Shown one piece after another: positions 25,036 to 34,241 of a stretch of DNA of 64,000 nt. Source of the DNA: Collybiopsis luxurians FD-317 M1 (Eukaryota > Basidiomycota > Agaricomycetes > Agaricales > Omphalotaceae); the NCBI GenBank assembly GCA_000827265.1, contig KN834851.1, positions 101,124 to 165,123 on the forward strand. Direction: 5' to 3'. Both the position numbers and the translations under genes were made by a program. Position 1 is the stretch's first letter, and each line of letters opens with the position of its first letter. The notes beneath the pieces were generated by a model. It was not told the origin of the DNA. It saw only the letters and a program-made list of their open reading frames with translations, and searched no databases.

Positions 25036-25519
25036 AAAGGGTTAATAAGTAAAATAATATATCTTTATATATTACTGTTTGTACTCTATTCTACTGTATA
25101 TAGTGAGCTATTGTACTTGTATAGTAGTAGTAGTAGTATTGAACTTGTATATACTTTATGTATAGTATATATGATGTACATTTCTGTCAGGTATTATAAT
25201 TTATAATGCATTACAGTATACTAGTATTAACCTAATATACTCAAGTACAGTATTTCAGTACAGTAAAGAGCTTATACATGTATATATAGTGTGTATATAG
25301 TATGGTATAATTGTGACATACTTGTTTTGACCATATGAAAATTATTTTGATTGTAGACAGCTCATGGAGTTGCATCATGTGACTTATGTCAAATTTCAGT
25401 TTCTATGAGTTATCTACAACTAAGAAGGTGTCCTTGTCATGCATTTAGGATAGATTAAAGCATAGGTATATATATTCAATATAATTTTTCCTTATTTGGT
25501 ACTATTTACAGCATCACTC

Positions 25520-25660
25520 CTCAGGTATCCCAAGGATACCTGAGGTTTGCCCAGGATATTGGCATTTCCTAGGTTACCTGAGGTTCACCCAGGTTGCACA
25601 GGTCACCTAGGTCACCCAGGTCCCTCAGGTTGCTCCAGGTTGCCTCCTAGGTAACCTGAG
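25520..25660 (+). repeat. AGGTT-type minisatellite, right array
   Basis: The array is built on cctgaggtt, cacccaggttg and cctaggtcac words. Its last roughly 95 bp recur after the assembly gap at 26068-26168. Confidence 0.8.
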
Positions 25661-25682
25661 GCTCAGACCATTTTTCCTGATG

Positions 25683-26036
25683 AAGATGAATCCTTCATTT
25701 TATTCTGGACTCATAATTTGTTTGTGCAACATCATACAATTTCCTAGATCCCCCAATGCAGTGAGATGTCTACAGTGACTTGTATCAAATGTAAGTTAAA
25801 GCTAGCCAAAGTAAATGCTGCCCACTTATCAATGATCATGCATTAATCAACAATCCTGACTGAGAGTGGTTTACTCAAGGAGAGGAGCAACAATACACAG
25901 TTTGCCAAAGCATAGGCATTCAACAAAACTGAAGGGCTAATTGTAACTGGCTCTCATACTGGACACAATAAGAAAAAAGTTTTAACTTTCACATAGCCAC
26001 TAAAGAGGACCCTATCATTTGCCATCATTGTCTGTT
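25683..26036. other. Spacer left of the assembly gap
   Basis: CpG-poor sequence without recognisable gene. Confidence 0.35.
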
Positions 26037-26067
26037 NNNNNNNNNNNNNNNNNNNNNNNNNNNNNNN
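26037..26067. other. Assembly gap (31 N)
   Basis: A run of N directly precedes a near-identical copy of 25588-25682. The gap is most likely a scaffold join in repeated sequence, and its true size is unknown. Confidence 0.95.
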
Positions 26068-26168
26068 GATTCACCCAGGTTGCACAGGTCACCTAGGTCA
26101 CCCAGGTCCCTCAGGTTGCTCCAGATTGCCTCCTAGGTAACCTGAGGCTCAGACCATTTTTCCTGATG
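26068..26168. mobile_element. Right end of a second copy of the CATCAG element
   Basis: This matches the last roughly 95 bp of the element at 24816-25682, including the inverted-repeat end TTTTTCCTGATG, with one or two changes. The left part is missing in the gap. Confidence 0.75.
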
Positions 26169-26918
26169 TGTGAGTTTCCCTGCTTCATTTCCTCTTACTA
26201 TATGTGTCTGATGCTTCTCAGCAACTTCATGGAGTTCCAGCAGAATTACTTAGAGTGAGTTGTGCTATATTTTTGGAACTTTTGACCTACAAGTTTGCTT
26301 TTTTCAGAAAATGTTTAGTTGTATTATGACAGAGCTCTCCAGTATCAAGACTCTTCTCAACTCTCCTCCAGAATGGAAGGCTTCTCAGAATAAGCAGTAT
26401 GACCTTCCTGGCTCAAATTCTGGAAATGACAGGATTACACCAACAAGAAGAAGGAGTCAAAGACCAGCGGTTTTTTGTCCAGTTCAAAACCCCATCCTGC
26501 TCCTTATATTGAAAATGAAAATGGCGGCCTTGTCTCTCCAGACATAGTTGAGCAAATCTGAGCCTCTGCTTGTGCTCTGTTCTTTGACACTAGGTGGATT
26601 GGTCAAGCACCCAATACATAGGGTCAAATTGGATTAAATTTTTCTTGGATGTACAAGGTGGAAATGTGTGCTCATTGGCCAGTGCTTTCCTTCTGCAAAG
26701 ATAACTGGAAGGCTCATGAAGTGGTGAAGGATATTTACTCAAATTGGGTTCAAACATGGGGCACATCTTCCTCTTCCTTGTCTCTCTTTACCATTGATGC
26801 ATCTATTAAATCAGAAGATGGCAATACTACCTTGAAGAGGTCAGCAGATGCTGACCTTGTACCTCACTCCTGAAAAGCTAAATGTATCAAACTGGAAAGT
26901 ATCACACCTGCCCCAAGC
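26169..26918 (+). other. Inner segment of the CACTA relic, short broken frames
   Basis: Frames at 26260-26547 and 26649-26873 precede the Pro/Ser-rich frame on the same strand and may be exons of one decayed accessory gene of the element. No domain was recognised. Confidence 0.3.
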
Positions 26919-27759
26919 TTGACAGTTTCAGTTTCTCAAATCACTATATCCCAACCAGCATTGTCTCCTAGCATGGTTTCCTTACCAATTTTGCAAGCTC
27001 CTGCTCCAGCGCCAGCCCCCAATACTGACTTTTCTCCACCGCTGCAATCACCAGCACCTGCAGATCCTACTTCAACTTCCTCTTTGTCCATGTCCCAAAC
27101 ACCAGCGCAAGCACCAGTTATGGATATGCACTGTGCATCATCCTCACCTCCCTTGCAAATACCACAAGTGCCTGTGCCAGCCCCCAACACAAGTCTTTTT
27201 TCTTCATCTTCAGACAAATCAGTCTCTACAACAGGCACTGATACTGCTCCACCATCCTCATTATCATTGAACACACCGCAGTTGTCACCAGCTGCCAATG
27301 CAAATCTTGCTTTGTCTTTGTCCTCATCATTGCTAGCACTACCATCACCACTAGTACACAAGTCTGGCTTCCTCTCTGACCTCATTGTCATTACAAACAC
27401 CAGTGACACCTGCCAAGGAACTGAATTCTACACCCTGTTCATCTTCTGCTGCATCTGCATTAGCTGCCACAATGAATTCTACTTCATCCTCTTCATCATT
27501 CTTTCAAACTCCAGTGGTCACAACAATCAACTCTAATTGCTCTTCTTTCCTGTTGCAAATGCCTGCATGTCCATCAACGGCATTTGATATCTCTAATAAA
27601 GCTCATCCTATCTCTTCCTGCACTGCCATAACTGCCAGCACATCTGGTTCTACTGATTCTGATGCTGCGTCCACAGCCCCAGCAGCCGCAACCAACACTT
27701 TGTCTATTCTCTCTGCAGCTGCTGTTCCCTCAAGAGCAAAGCCTGCTGGCCCTTTGTAA
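26919..27759 (+). pseudogene. Pro/Ser/Ala-rich repetitive protein remnant within the CACTA relic
   Basis: The open frame at 26919-27536 consists almost wholly of Ala/Pro/Ser/Thr and Leu with recurring Ala-Pro and Ser-Ser words. The composition continues in another frame to 27759, and downstream splice-like junctions (27760-28150) lead to a fragment with YKFKVYWAGL. The antisense strand is also open, as expected from a repetitive composition. This could be an element-encoded accessory protein or captured host sequence. Function unknown. Confidence 0.4.
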
Positions 27760-28639
27760 GTCATTGCTCTTCTCTCTATATATGATAGTAGCCAATTTTT
27801 GTTACCAGAGATGATCTATACAATGAAACTCCTGTCCAACACTCTCCACTAGCTGATCTTGCCAATGCGGCAACTGGTAAGTGTCTTTATCTCAAATGTT
27901 AATGATTTCTGATGGCAAACCAGTAGAAGCCCAAAAAATCAATAACAAAAAAGCTTGCAAGGCCAGCACTGAAACGATGGACTCCAGGTAAGTGTTTTCC
28001 TCATCTGATCATTTCTTCTGTTCTTGACTATAGCTTCTTAGGCTCATTTGCAAGAACAACTGGATTGACCAGCATCCTGATGGCACCAAGTACAAATTTA
28101 AAGTATACTGGGCTGGTCTCAATGCAAACACTCATAAAGTGAGTCTATTACCTGTTCAATTGTTCCTTCCATCTCATGGATTTTTATAGCCTTATAATAA
28201 CCATTCAGCTGATTTGGTAAGTCCTATATGTATTTGCTCATTGGCCTATCTGATGTCAAACAATATAGAAAAAGGCAAAACACTCCAGCAAAAAGGGAGG
28301 TGCAAAGAAGGAATAATGTGTACTATTGGTATTGCATAGCAATGTACAGTGCCACTAGTGTATTTTGCAGTTGTTGTATGTACTGTACAGCGTATTGTAA
28401 GCCAAACATACAAAAGCCAATTTATGAATATGGTTCACCCATATATAGTATTCAAATCACCATGCCAGAGCAGGCTGAGAAAAGTGAACAGGCCCTCACA
28501 GGCTCTGACCTGTTCTGATGGGGTCACAGTTATTCAAGTGCCCAAATTTTCAGATCAGAGCCTGCCAGAACAGGCTATATGGTGATTTTTCCTCCAACCT
28601 GCTCTGACCCACTCTGGCCCTGGGGACTTTTGACTGGGG

Positions 28640-28795
28640 GTGATGAATAAGCTTCAGTTCACTTTCCTCCATGTTCACCATATAGTACACTCCAACTGGA
28701 CTGCGGCATGTTCATGCTCACTTGCTCAACCATATGGTGCATTGTCATCAAGACTGCACACATATTTGCCCTTTTGCCTGTGAGACTCCCTCTCT
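28640..28795. other. Right flank of the CACTA relic
   Basis: No gene recognised. Confidence 0.3.
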
Positions 28796-28923
28796 CATCA
28801 GCAAAAATACCTACAGCCCAGGTTGTCCAGGGACACCCCCCAGATCCCAGGGCACCTCAAAGCTGCCTGACATATGGGGGGGTATTCCTGGATAATCCAG
28901 GCTGAGGACTAGTTTTTCTGATG
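28796..28923. mobile_element. Short CATCAG-ended MITE (128 bp)
   Basis: It begins CATCAGCAAAAA and ends TTTTTCTGATG, with inverted flanking words (acagcc and ggctga). It contains ccaggttgtccaggg-like words as in the larger element at 24816-25682. It is probably a deleted relative of that element. Confidence 0.55.
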
Positions 28924-30101
28924 CTATACATCTGGTGAGAATAGCACATACAACAAGTGGCTAGACTGGTTGTGTTTGACCTATGGACCATTTGAAGCAA
29001 CCTCAGTTGAACCATTACTTTCATTTCTGCCCACTGTAGCACACACATAAAGAGTGCTATCTCTATCCACATATGTGCAGGCACCAAGTTGTCATTGTTC
29101 TCTCAATGTTGCAGTCACTGTGTGCCAGCTGCTTTTGAATTGGAGTGAATGCCAGCATGGGATTCTCACTCACAGAATGACTGAATAGATGAAGAAATAA
29201 ACTTGAAGCATCAAAAAAAGCTAATCAAACTCAAAGAGCAAAAAAATTCAAAGGAGATTTGTTGTGGTGATGTCCTGGCAAGGGCTCAGGGCTCCAAGCC
29301 AGGCCTCAGCATTGTTTATGTGTCGAGCCTGGAGCTCATGTTCCAGCCCAGAATTTTGAGCAGCCCCCAGCCGGGGCTTGTGCACAGTGTTGGATTGCTT
29401 CACTAGCAGCATACACAGCAAATCATTGAAGCTGTGCTAATGCCACATCAGCGGAAAAACCCGATGCAAATTAATGACATTGTGAACTCACATTTTTCTC
29501 TGCTCTTTGTGCTGCTCATTTCTTTGAATATCCTTTTTGCACATTCAATGAATATTCACATGCATCTCCAACTGGAGAATATGGCATTCTTGTACTATTT
29601 TGCCATCTCAAACAGTGCATGTTTCAGTTCTTTTACTTCATCATGATGGCTGAGTTTCCTGCCATTACATAAAACATACATTTGATACTCTAGAGATGGC
29701 ATTCTGATAATTATGGTACCCCATTTCCTTTGTCTCTCTACTAACAATTTTATTAGAGTCAGCATACTGAGAAAAGAGCCAAATCTAAATTAGAACTATT
29801 ATAATTGGGGTAAGAATACTGTTAATCTCTTCTATCCTGAACTTTGAATGGTACTGGACTGTTCATTCCAGGATTTTGAAATGCTTGTAGGCCCTTCAGG
29901 TAGCACTGTGCAACTTAGAAATGGGGAGAATGCATGAAATGAGTATCATCTATTTATGTTACAAGTGCCAGTGTAGCTAATGAGGTTCAAAAAGTTATGA
30001 ATAATTGACAGCTGATATGATTTGTATATGTAGAGGGGATATGAAGGCTGTACTGTAAATAAGCTAGATTCAGCTGTATCAGCCCAATTGACCAGTATTT
30101 T

Positions 30102-30165
30102 CTTGTGGGATGGGCCATTGCACTTTGCTCAGGGCATGTATGAGTCCAAAGTTGTACAGACACAT
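30102..30165 (+). repeat. Direct repeat, copy 1 (partner at 31164)
   Basis: It shares the 24-bp word that starts cttgtgggatgggcc and ends attgcactt, followed by a gcatgta-c/t-gagtccaaa word, with 31164-31225. Confidence 0.7.
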
Positions 30166-31163
30166 TGTGTTTTGATGCATTTGGACTGACAAGTTAGTTA
30201 CATGCAGTAAACTAGCATATTTTGTTGTTAAATTAAAATTCACCCTTGCATCTCAGTGTGCACAACAATGACACCTAAGAATTGAAATCACCAGTTTGCC
30301 ATTCATCACATCTCTGTTGACCTTCAGGTGATCCAATTTGTTTCCAAAGTTAAGCTTCTCTCAATGATTGCTTAAGATTGGAAGGCATGGATCAGATCTT
30401 GTATTGAAATACTCTTTGAGGGTTCCATTGAAGATGGAAACACAGACATGGATATAGATGCATTTACAGCTGTTGTAAGGGTAGTATATGATGAATTATT
30501 ACTATGTGACAGCGTGGGTTTGGATTCAGCAATGATGAAGGAACAAATGGTGACAATAAACTGGGCACTTAGACTCCCCTCCAAGCCTAACATCTTCAAT
30601 ATAAAATCATCTACACTTCCATTCACACACAACATTGGATGCCCCTGCTGTGACCCAGTCCAAAGAAACGCATTGACTTCAACACCTGGGTAGTCAAAAC
30701 TGAGAGATTACCCCGCGAACACATTGGGAGATATCAAAGGTTAATTCCAACATTAACCACAAGTGCCTGAAAGTCAAGGGAAAAAAATAAACAACACTGA
30801 ACAATACTCTCAAAAACACACCTTTGTAAAATCCATCTCCTTCAGCTTCATTGGCCTGATCATCATCTCAAGATTTGTCCTACAGAAATCATTCCAAACA
30901 CCGCCAGATTAAACTGCAATGTCAAGCAATCCAACACACAGATCCCAAACACATTATGCACCTAGTGTCCAATTGAATTTCCAGATTGAGATACAGTGCT
31001 GCTTTGTCATCCATGTAGTATGATCATCTCCCTGTCAATGAGGGTTCTGTTGGTGTAGACTTCTCTGAAGGCAATAAAATGTCAAGAAACTGTGGGGAGA
31101 GACAAGATAGAGGAAAAAAAAAAACACTTGACCAAATGAGAACTTCAATGAAGACAAAAGGCA

Positions 31164-31225
31164 CTTGTGGGATGGGCCATTGCACTTCACATGTGGCATG
31201 TACGAGTCCAAATGCTATGGAACAG
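31164..31225 (+). repeat. Direct repeat, copy 2 (partner at 30102)
   Basis: Same words as at 30102, with small insertions between them. This copy keeps a CpG (gtacgag) where the other has TpG. Confidence 0.7.
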
Positions 31226-32609
31226 ACTATGCATATATGATGAATACAATCTGTACATCACATGCTTTCATTAGTATTGCTATACAACAATCCCTTCCAT
31301 GAAAGCCATCATTTTGACATTGCCGAGGCAAAATAAATTCAATACAATCTTCATCTTGATTTTCCAATTGTCATTGCCTCAGATAGTGTGCAGGATCACT
31401 CAAATTTGCAAGTGATGGGACTTTACACTGAATCTTAAAAAATCAGAGGAAGAATTGGTCATTCCATAAAGAGAAGTGCAAGAGGAACCAATCCACTGGG
31501 GCAACATGGGCACCAGAATGCCACATCACCGTTGACACTCTGCAGAAATTTGTCAAGAAGCATCAATCAGGAAATAAAGAACTTAACAGAAAATTAACAT
31601 TTGACATTGTGATAGACAAATAGGTGTTCATATATATTATTTGCACAAATCTGGTAGACTATTAAGTAATCTTATTTGAGCACAAGTTGTTTCTTCAGGT
31701 AGGAGTCAGGTAAGAAGATTATCTCACTTGCAGCTTGGTAATTACAACTCAATATCTAGGCACAGCCCAACTTCACATTGAAAATTACAGACACCTTTAC
31801 AAGTTTACCTCACTTGAAGCTTTACATACAACCTCACAATTTGTGGGTGTGGCTTATAATTGATTACCCCCCAGGAGCAAGGAAGAATCAGCTACCTCCA
31901 AATTTGACACAGAAAGCCAAAGAATGCCCCACCATCCCTCGCTGAATTGTCTGGCTCACTTGCGCCATTGTAGATGCCCAATGGATATAGTAATGTCTGT
32001 CAATATACATCTTACACTTATTGAGACACACTGCAATGCAGGACAACTAAAAAACATTCAACTTTGTTTATCTAACCCCCAAGCATCTGCTACCCTTTAT
32101 GCAACCCATTACGGTCAACTTGGAACCCCATCTTGCTCTCCCAGTCAGTAGCGGAGGATGGACTATATTGCTTTTTAATGCCCTAAAGAGGCCTGTGTAT
32201 GTACCAGAAGAATACATTCACAGAACTGAACACTTGGAAGTTAATCATCCTGGTCATCCTTGTGAGTTGATGGTGGTTCTAATGCTAGAAAGGAATCCCT
32301 TTTTGCAGCCACCTGTCTGCAATGATGAGAGCATGTGTGATTGCAGTATTACCACAAATTATTAAAAGAAAAGGAAAAAGAGAAGGAAAATTTAAAAACA
32401 AGAAGAAGAGGGTACCAAAGAAAAAAACAGGGATTAAATGTCAAGAAGACATGATGAAGCAGGAAAAAAAAAAAGAAAAAGAAGAAGGGTAAGAGATGGC
32501 AAGAAACTGTGGATATAAGAGTACACAAAATGAGAGTATTTGGGAGAGGCAAAGGGGCTCAACTCAGAGGATTGATATTGATGAGGATCAGGCTAGTTAA
32601 TGATTGAAC

Positions 32610-33185
32610 AAAAGAGAGAGGAAGTGACATGCAACCATTGGACAAGAATGAGAGAAAAAAATCAACATTTGTGAGAAGCAAAAGAAAAAAAGAAAATGCA
32701 AGGGAAACACAGAAGTAGGGAAGGGAAGGGTAGGGAAAACTGAGAGATGGTAGTGGTAGGGGAGGTCACAAAGATCACATAGGTAACAGAAGTAACAAAA
32801 CATTACAAGTCCACATATGGGGAAAAAAGTTGAGTATAGAGAGGACCATGGGAAAAGGGACAAACTGCGCATAAGGACAATTCCTTCATTTCATTCGGAC
32901 TTGTAATTAGAAGCAAAATTAAAAAATAAGAATAGGAATGAGAAAAATAAATGGAAACGCAGAGGTGCGGGAGGGAAAAAGGATATAACAGTACACAGAG
33001 GGGCACGGAAGGGGGGAAGGTCATGATGGTCAGGAAGGTCACGCAGATAACGAACATCACAAAAGAAGTGACATGTCCATAGATGGGGAAAAAACATCGA
33101 TATAAGGAGAACGTGAGAACCGTGGGAAAATGGTCAAGTCCGCTGCAAGATGACTCCTTCATTTCATTTCGGACTCATAAAATAT
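32610..33185 (+). repeat. Tandem purine-rich repeat, period about 273 bp
   Basis: Two consecutive units share, in order, a gagaaaaa-rich part, a ggtcacnnagatnac block, an acannnagtaacaaaa/agaagtgac block, a tccanannatgggga block, gagnaccntgggaaaangg, and a terminal tccttcatttcat-ccggact word (at 32882 and 33155). The left unit is CpG-free in most places where the right unit has CpG. Open frames on the minus strand reflect the purine bias and are not genes. Confidence 0.75.
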
Positions 33186-33524
33186 TCACTGTATGGTGAG
33201 AACAAGCAAGCAATAGCTGTTGCGTAGAATATGCATGCTGCCAAAATTGACTTGGCTCATCTAGGCTTGAAGGATTTCATCCGTGGTTTGTTTGGATAAG
33301 GAATTCAAGGAATAGACAGTTGAGGTTGCCAAGAGGGAGAGTTGAGTGACTGGCCAAAAGACAAAACAGGGAACCATTGAGGTCTACTATAGCATGAAAA
33401 CAACAGTATGCAGATACTCACCTCTTGCATTACAGCAAACTCACAGTAGATCACCCAAAAACAAGTTTTAATGAGAAGTACATTTTGCCGAGACTTGGCA
33501 AGTTAGCTGTCAAGCGCGGGAAAA

Positions 33525-33552
33525 AAGTTACTTCGTCGCGACAAAGTAACTT
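33525..33552. repeat. 28-bp near-perfect palindrome
   Basis: The left half AAGTTACTTCGTCG is the inverse complement of the right half with one mismatch. It has no loop. Confidence 0.9.
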
Positions 33553-33573
33553 AAAACGTGAAGGAATGTATTT

Positions 33574-33607
33574 CAGGAAGTGCCCCGGCACTCTGGGGCA
33601 CTTCCTG
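33574..33607. repeat. 13-bp perfect inverted repeat with 8-nt loop
   Basis: The arm CAGGAAGTGCCCC at 33574-33586 pairs perfectly with 33595-33607. It lies 21 bp after the preceding palindrome. Confidence 0.9.
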
Positions 33608-33664
33608 AGGTACAGTTACGGACGAGGCTGCCGAAGCTTTCCAAAAACAAAAAAGCCCAAAGAT

Positions 33665-34241
33665 CGTTGACGTTGCAACAGCGTCGAGATGCAACTGTGT
33701 CGGTAATGTTGCTTTCAATCAAGATTCCAAATGAAAATACTCATAGCGAGTAAGAATAGATAGATATTGGTTGCCAAGTTGAATATTTTTCAAGCGGGAG
33801 GTGCTCCATATGCACGCCCACATTAGAGCCACCGTATAACACGTATAACTTTCGCAGTTTGAATTCCTCGGCTCCATTGGTTCTCATGATTCCATGCCTT
33901 CGCTTACTTCATTCACGCCCGGTTAATATGCTTTACGCTATTTAAGGAAATTAATTTGCCAAGAAGACTGTCATCACAATGATTTACGATTGATGAGTAC
34001 TGACATTTAGGCTCTATAAGTATCTCCAACTCAATGATTAGAATCGATTGTAAATGTTGCCTTGAAAAGATAAATACAAGTCGGATAGAAGAAGATACAT
34101 ACGACTACAACTCATTTTGCTCGAATCTTCAGATGAACAATCCAGATGCTGACATAGTATGGGCTGATAATCCCAAGCTAAAAGTACATCGAACTGTTTG
34201 TTCCCGGACATCAAGGGACTGACCTCTGCCCCCATCCCAAA
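33665..34241 (-). other. 3' flank of the intact minus-strand membrane gene
   Basis: This interval is duplicated at 3230-3771 in the same order and orientation. No separate gene is evident. Confidence 0.55.

Larger units (their letters stand above)
24816..25682. mobile_element. Small inverted-repeat element with AGGTT minisatellite core
   Basis: The ends are CATCAGGAAAAAT-A/G-G-C/T-T/C-TGAGC at 24816-24837 and its inverted counterpart at 25661-25682. Next to each end lies an array of short words built on caggttnnc (period about 10-11 bp, most regular at 24960-25030). The centre (25050-25330) is TA-rich. No coding capacity is seen. The structure is that of a non-autonomous MITE-like element inserted in the CACTA relic. 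A target duplication was not evident. Confidence 0.65.
20189..28639 (+). mobile_element. CACTA-type (Tnp2) DNA transposon relic with 27-bp terminal inverted repeats
   Basis: The left end at 20189-20215 and the right end at 28613-28639 are inverted copies of a 27-bp sequence (CCCCAGTC then AGTCCCCAGGGCCAGA) with one mismatch. Inside both ends lie clusters of short words of the type caggtc/cagagcagg in both orientations, like the subterminal repeats of CACTA elements. The interior encodes a Tnp2-like transposase relic (20516-23470), an unassigned frame (23687-24223) and a Pro/Ser/Ala-rich frame (26919-27536). It has been invaded by a smaller inverted-repeat element (24816-25682) and contains the assembly gap. 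A clear target-site duplication could not be defined, so the exact outer base is uncertain by 1-2 nt. It is CpG-depleted and certainly inactive. Confidence 0.65.
28924..32590. other. Decayed intergenic sequence
   Basis: CpG-poor, with many short frames but no recognisable protein. One pair of direct repeats of about 60 bp is present (from 30102 and from 31164). A purine-rich stretch begins near 32365. Confidence 0.4.
10900..32900. other. CpG-depleted compartment
   Basis: Across this interval CpG is reduced to a few per kilobase by eye, whereas TpG and CpA are abundant. Flanking gene-rich DNA right of 33 kb has normal CpG. The compartment contains only pseudogenes, transposon relics and repeats, the expected picture for long-methylated basidiomycete heterochromatin. 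Confidence 0.8.
33186..33664. other. Spacer with two strong hairpins
   Basis: No gene recognised. CpG content is back to normal. Contains the palindromes at 33525-33552 and 33574-33607. A plus-strand open frame (33425-33670) runs through both and is not supported. Confidence 0.4.

Noticed and set aside
24890..25660. CRISPR-like spaced repeats
   Set aside because: The short caggtt words have no constant repeat and unique spacer pattern, and the host is clearly eukaryotic. This is a minisatellite within a small transposon.
26936..27409. Minus-strand frame of 157 codons rich in Gly, Ala, Asp and Glu
   Set aside because: It is the mirror of the Pro/Ser/Ala-rich plus frame. Neither strand has a known motif, and the plus strand agrees with the direction of the transposase.
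32349..33162. Three long minus-strand frames rich in Phe, Leu, Pro and Ser
   Set aside because: They are the antisense of a purine-rich tandem repeat. The bias itself explains the open frames and hydrophobic composition.
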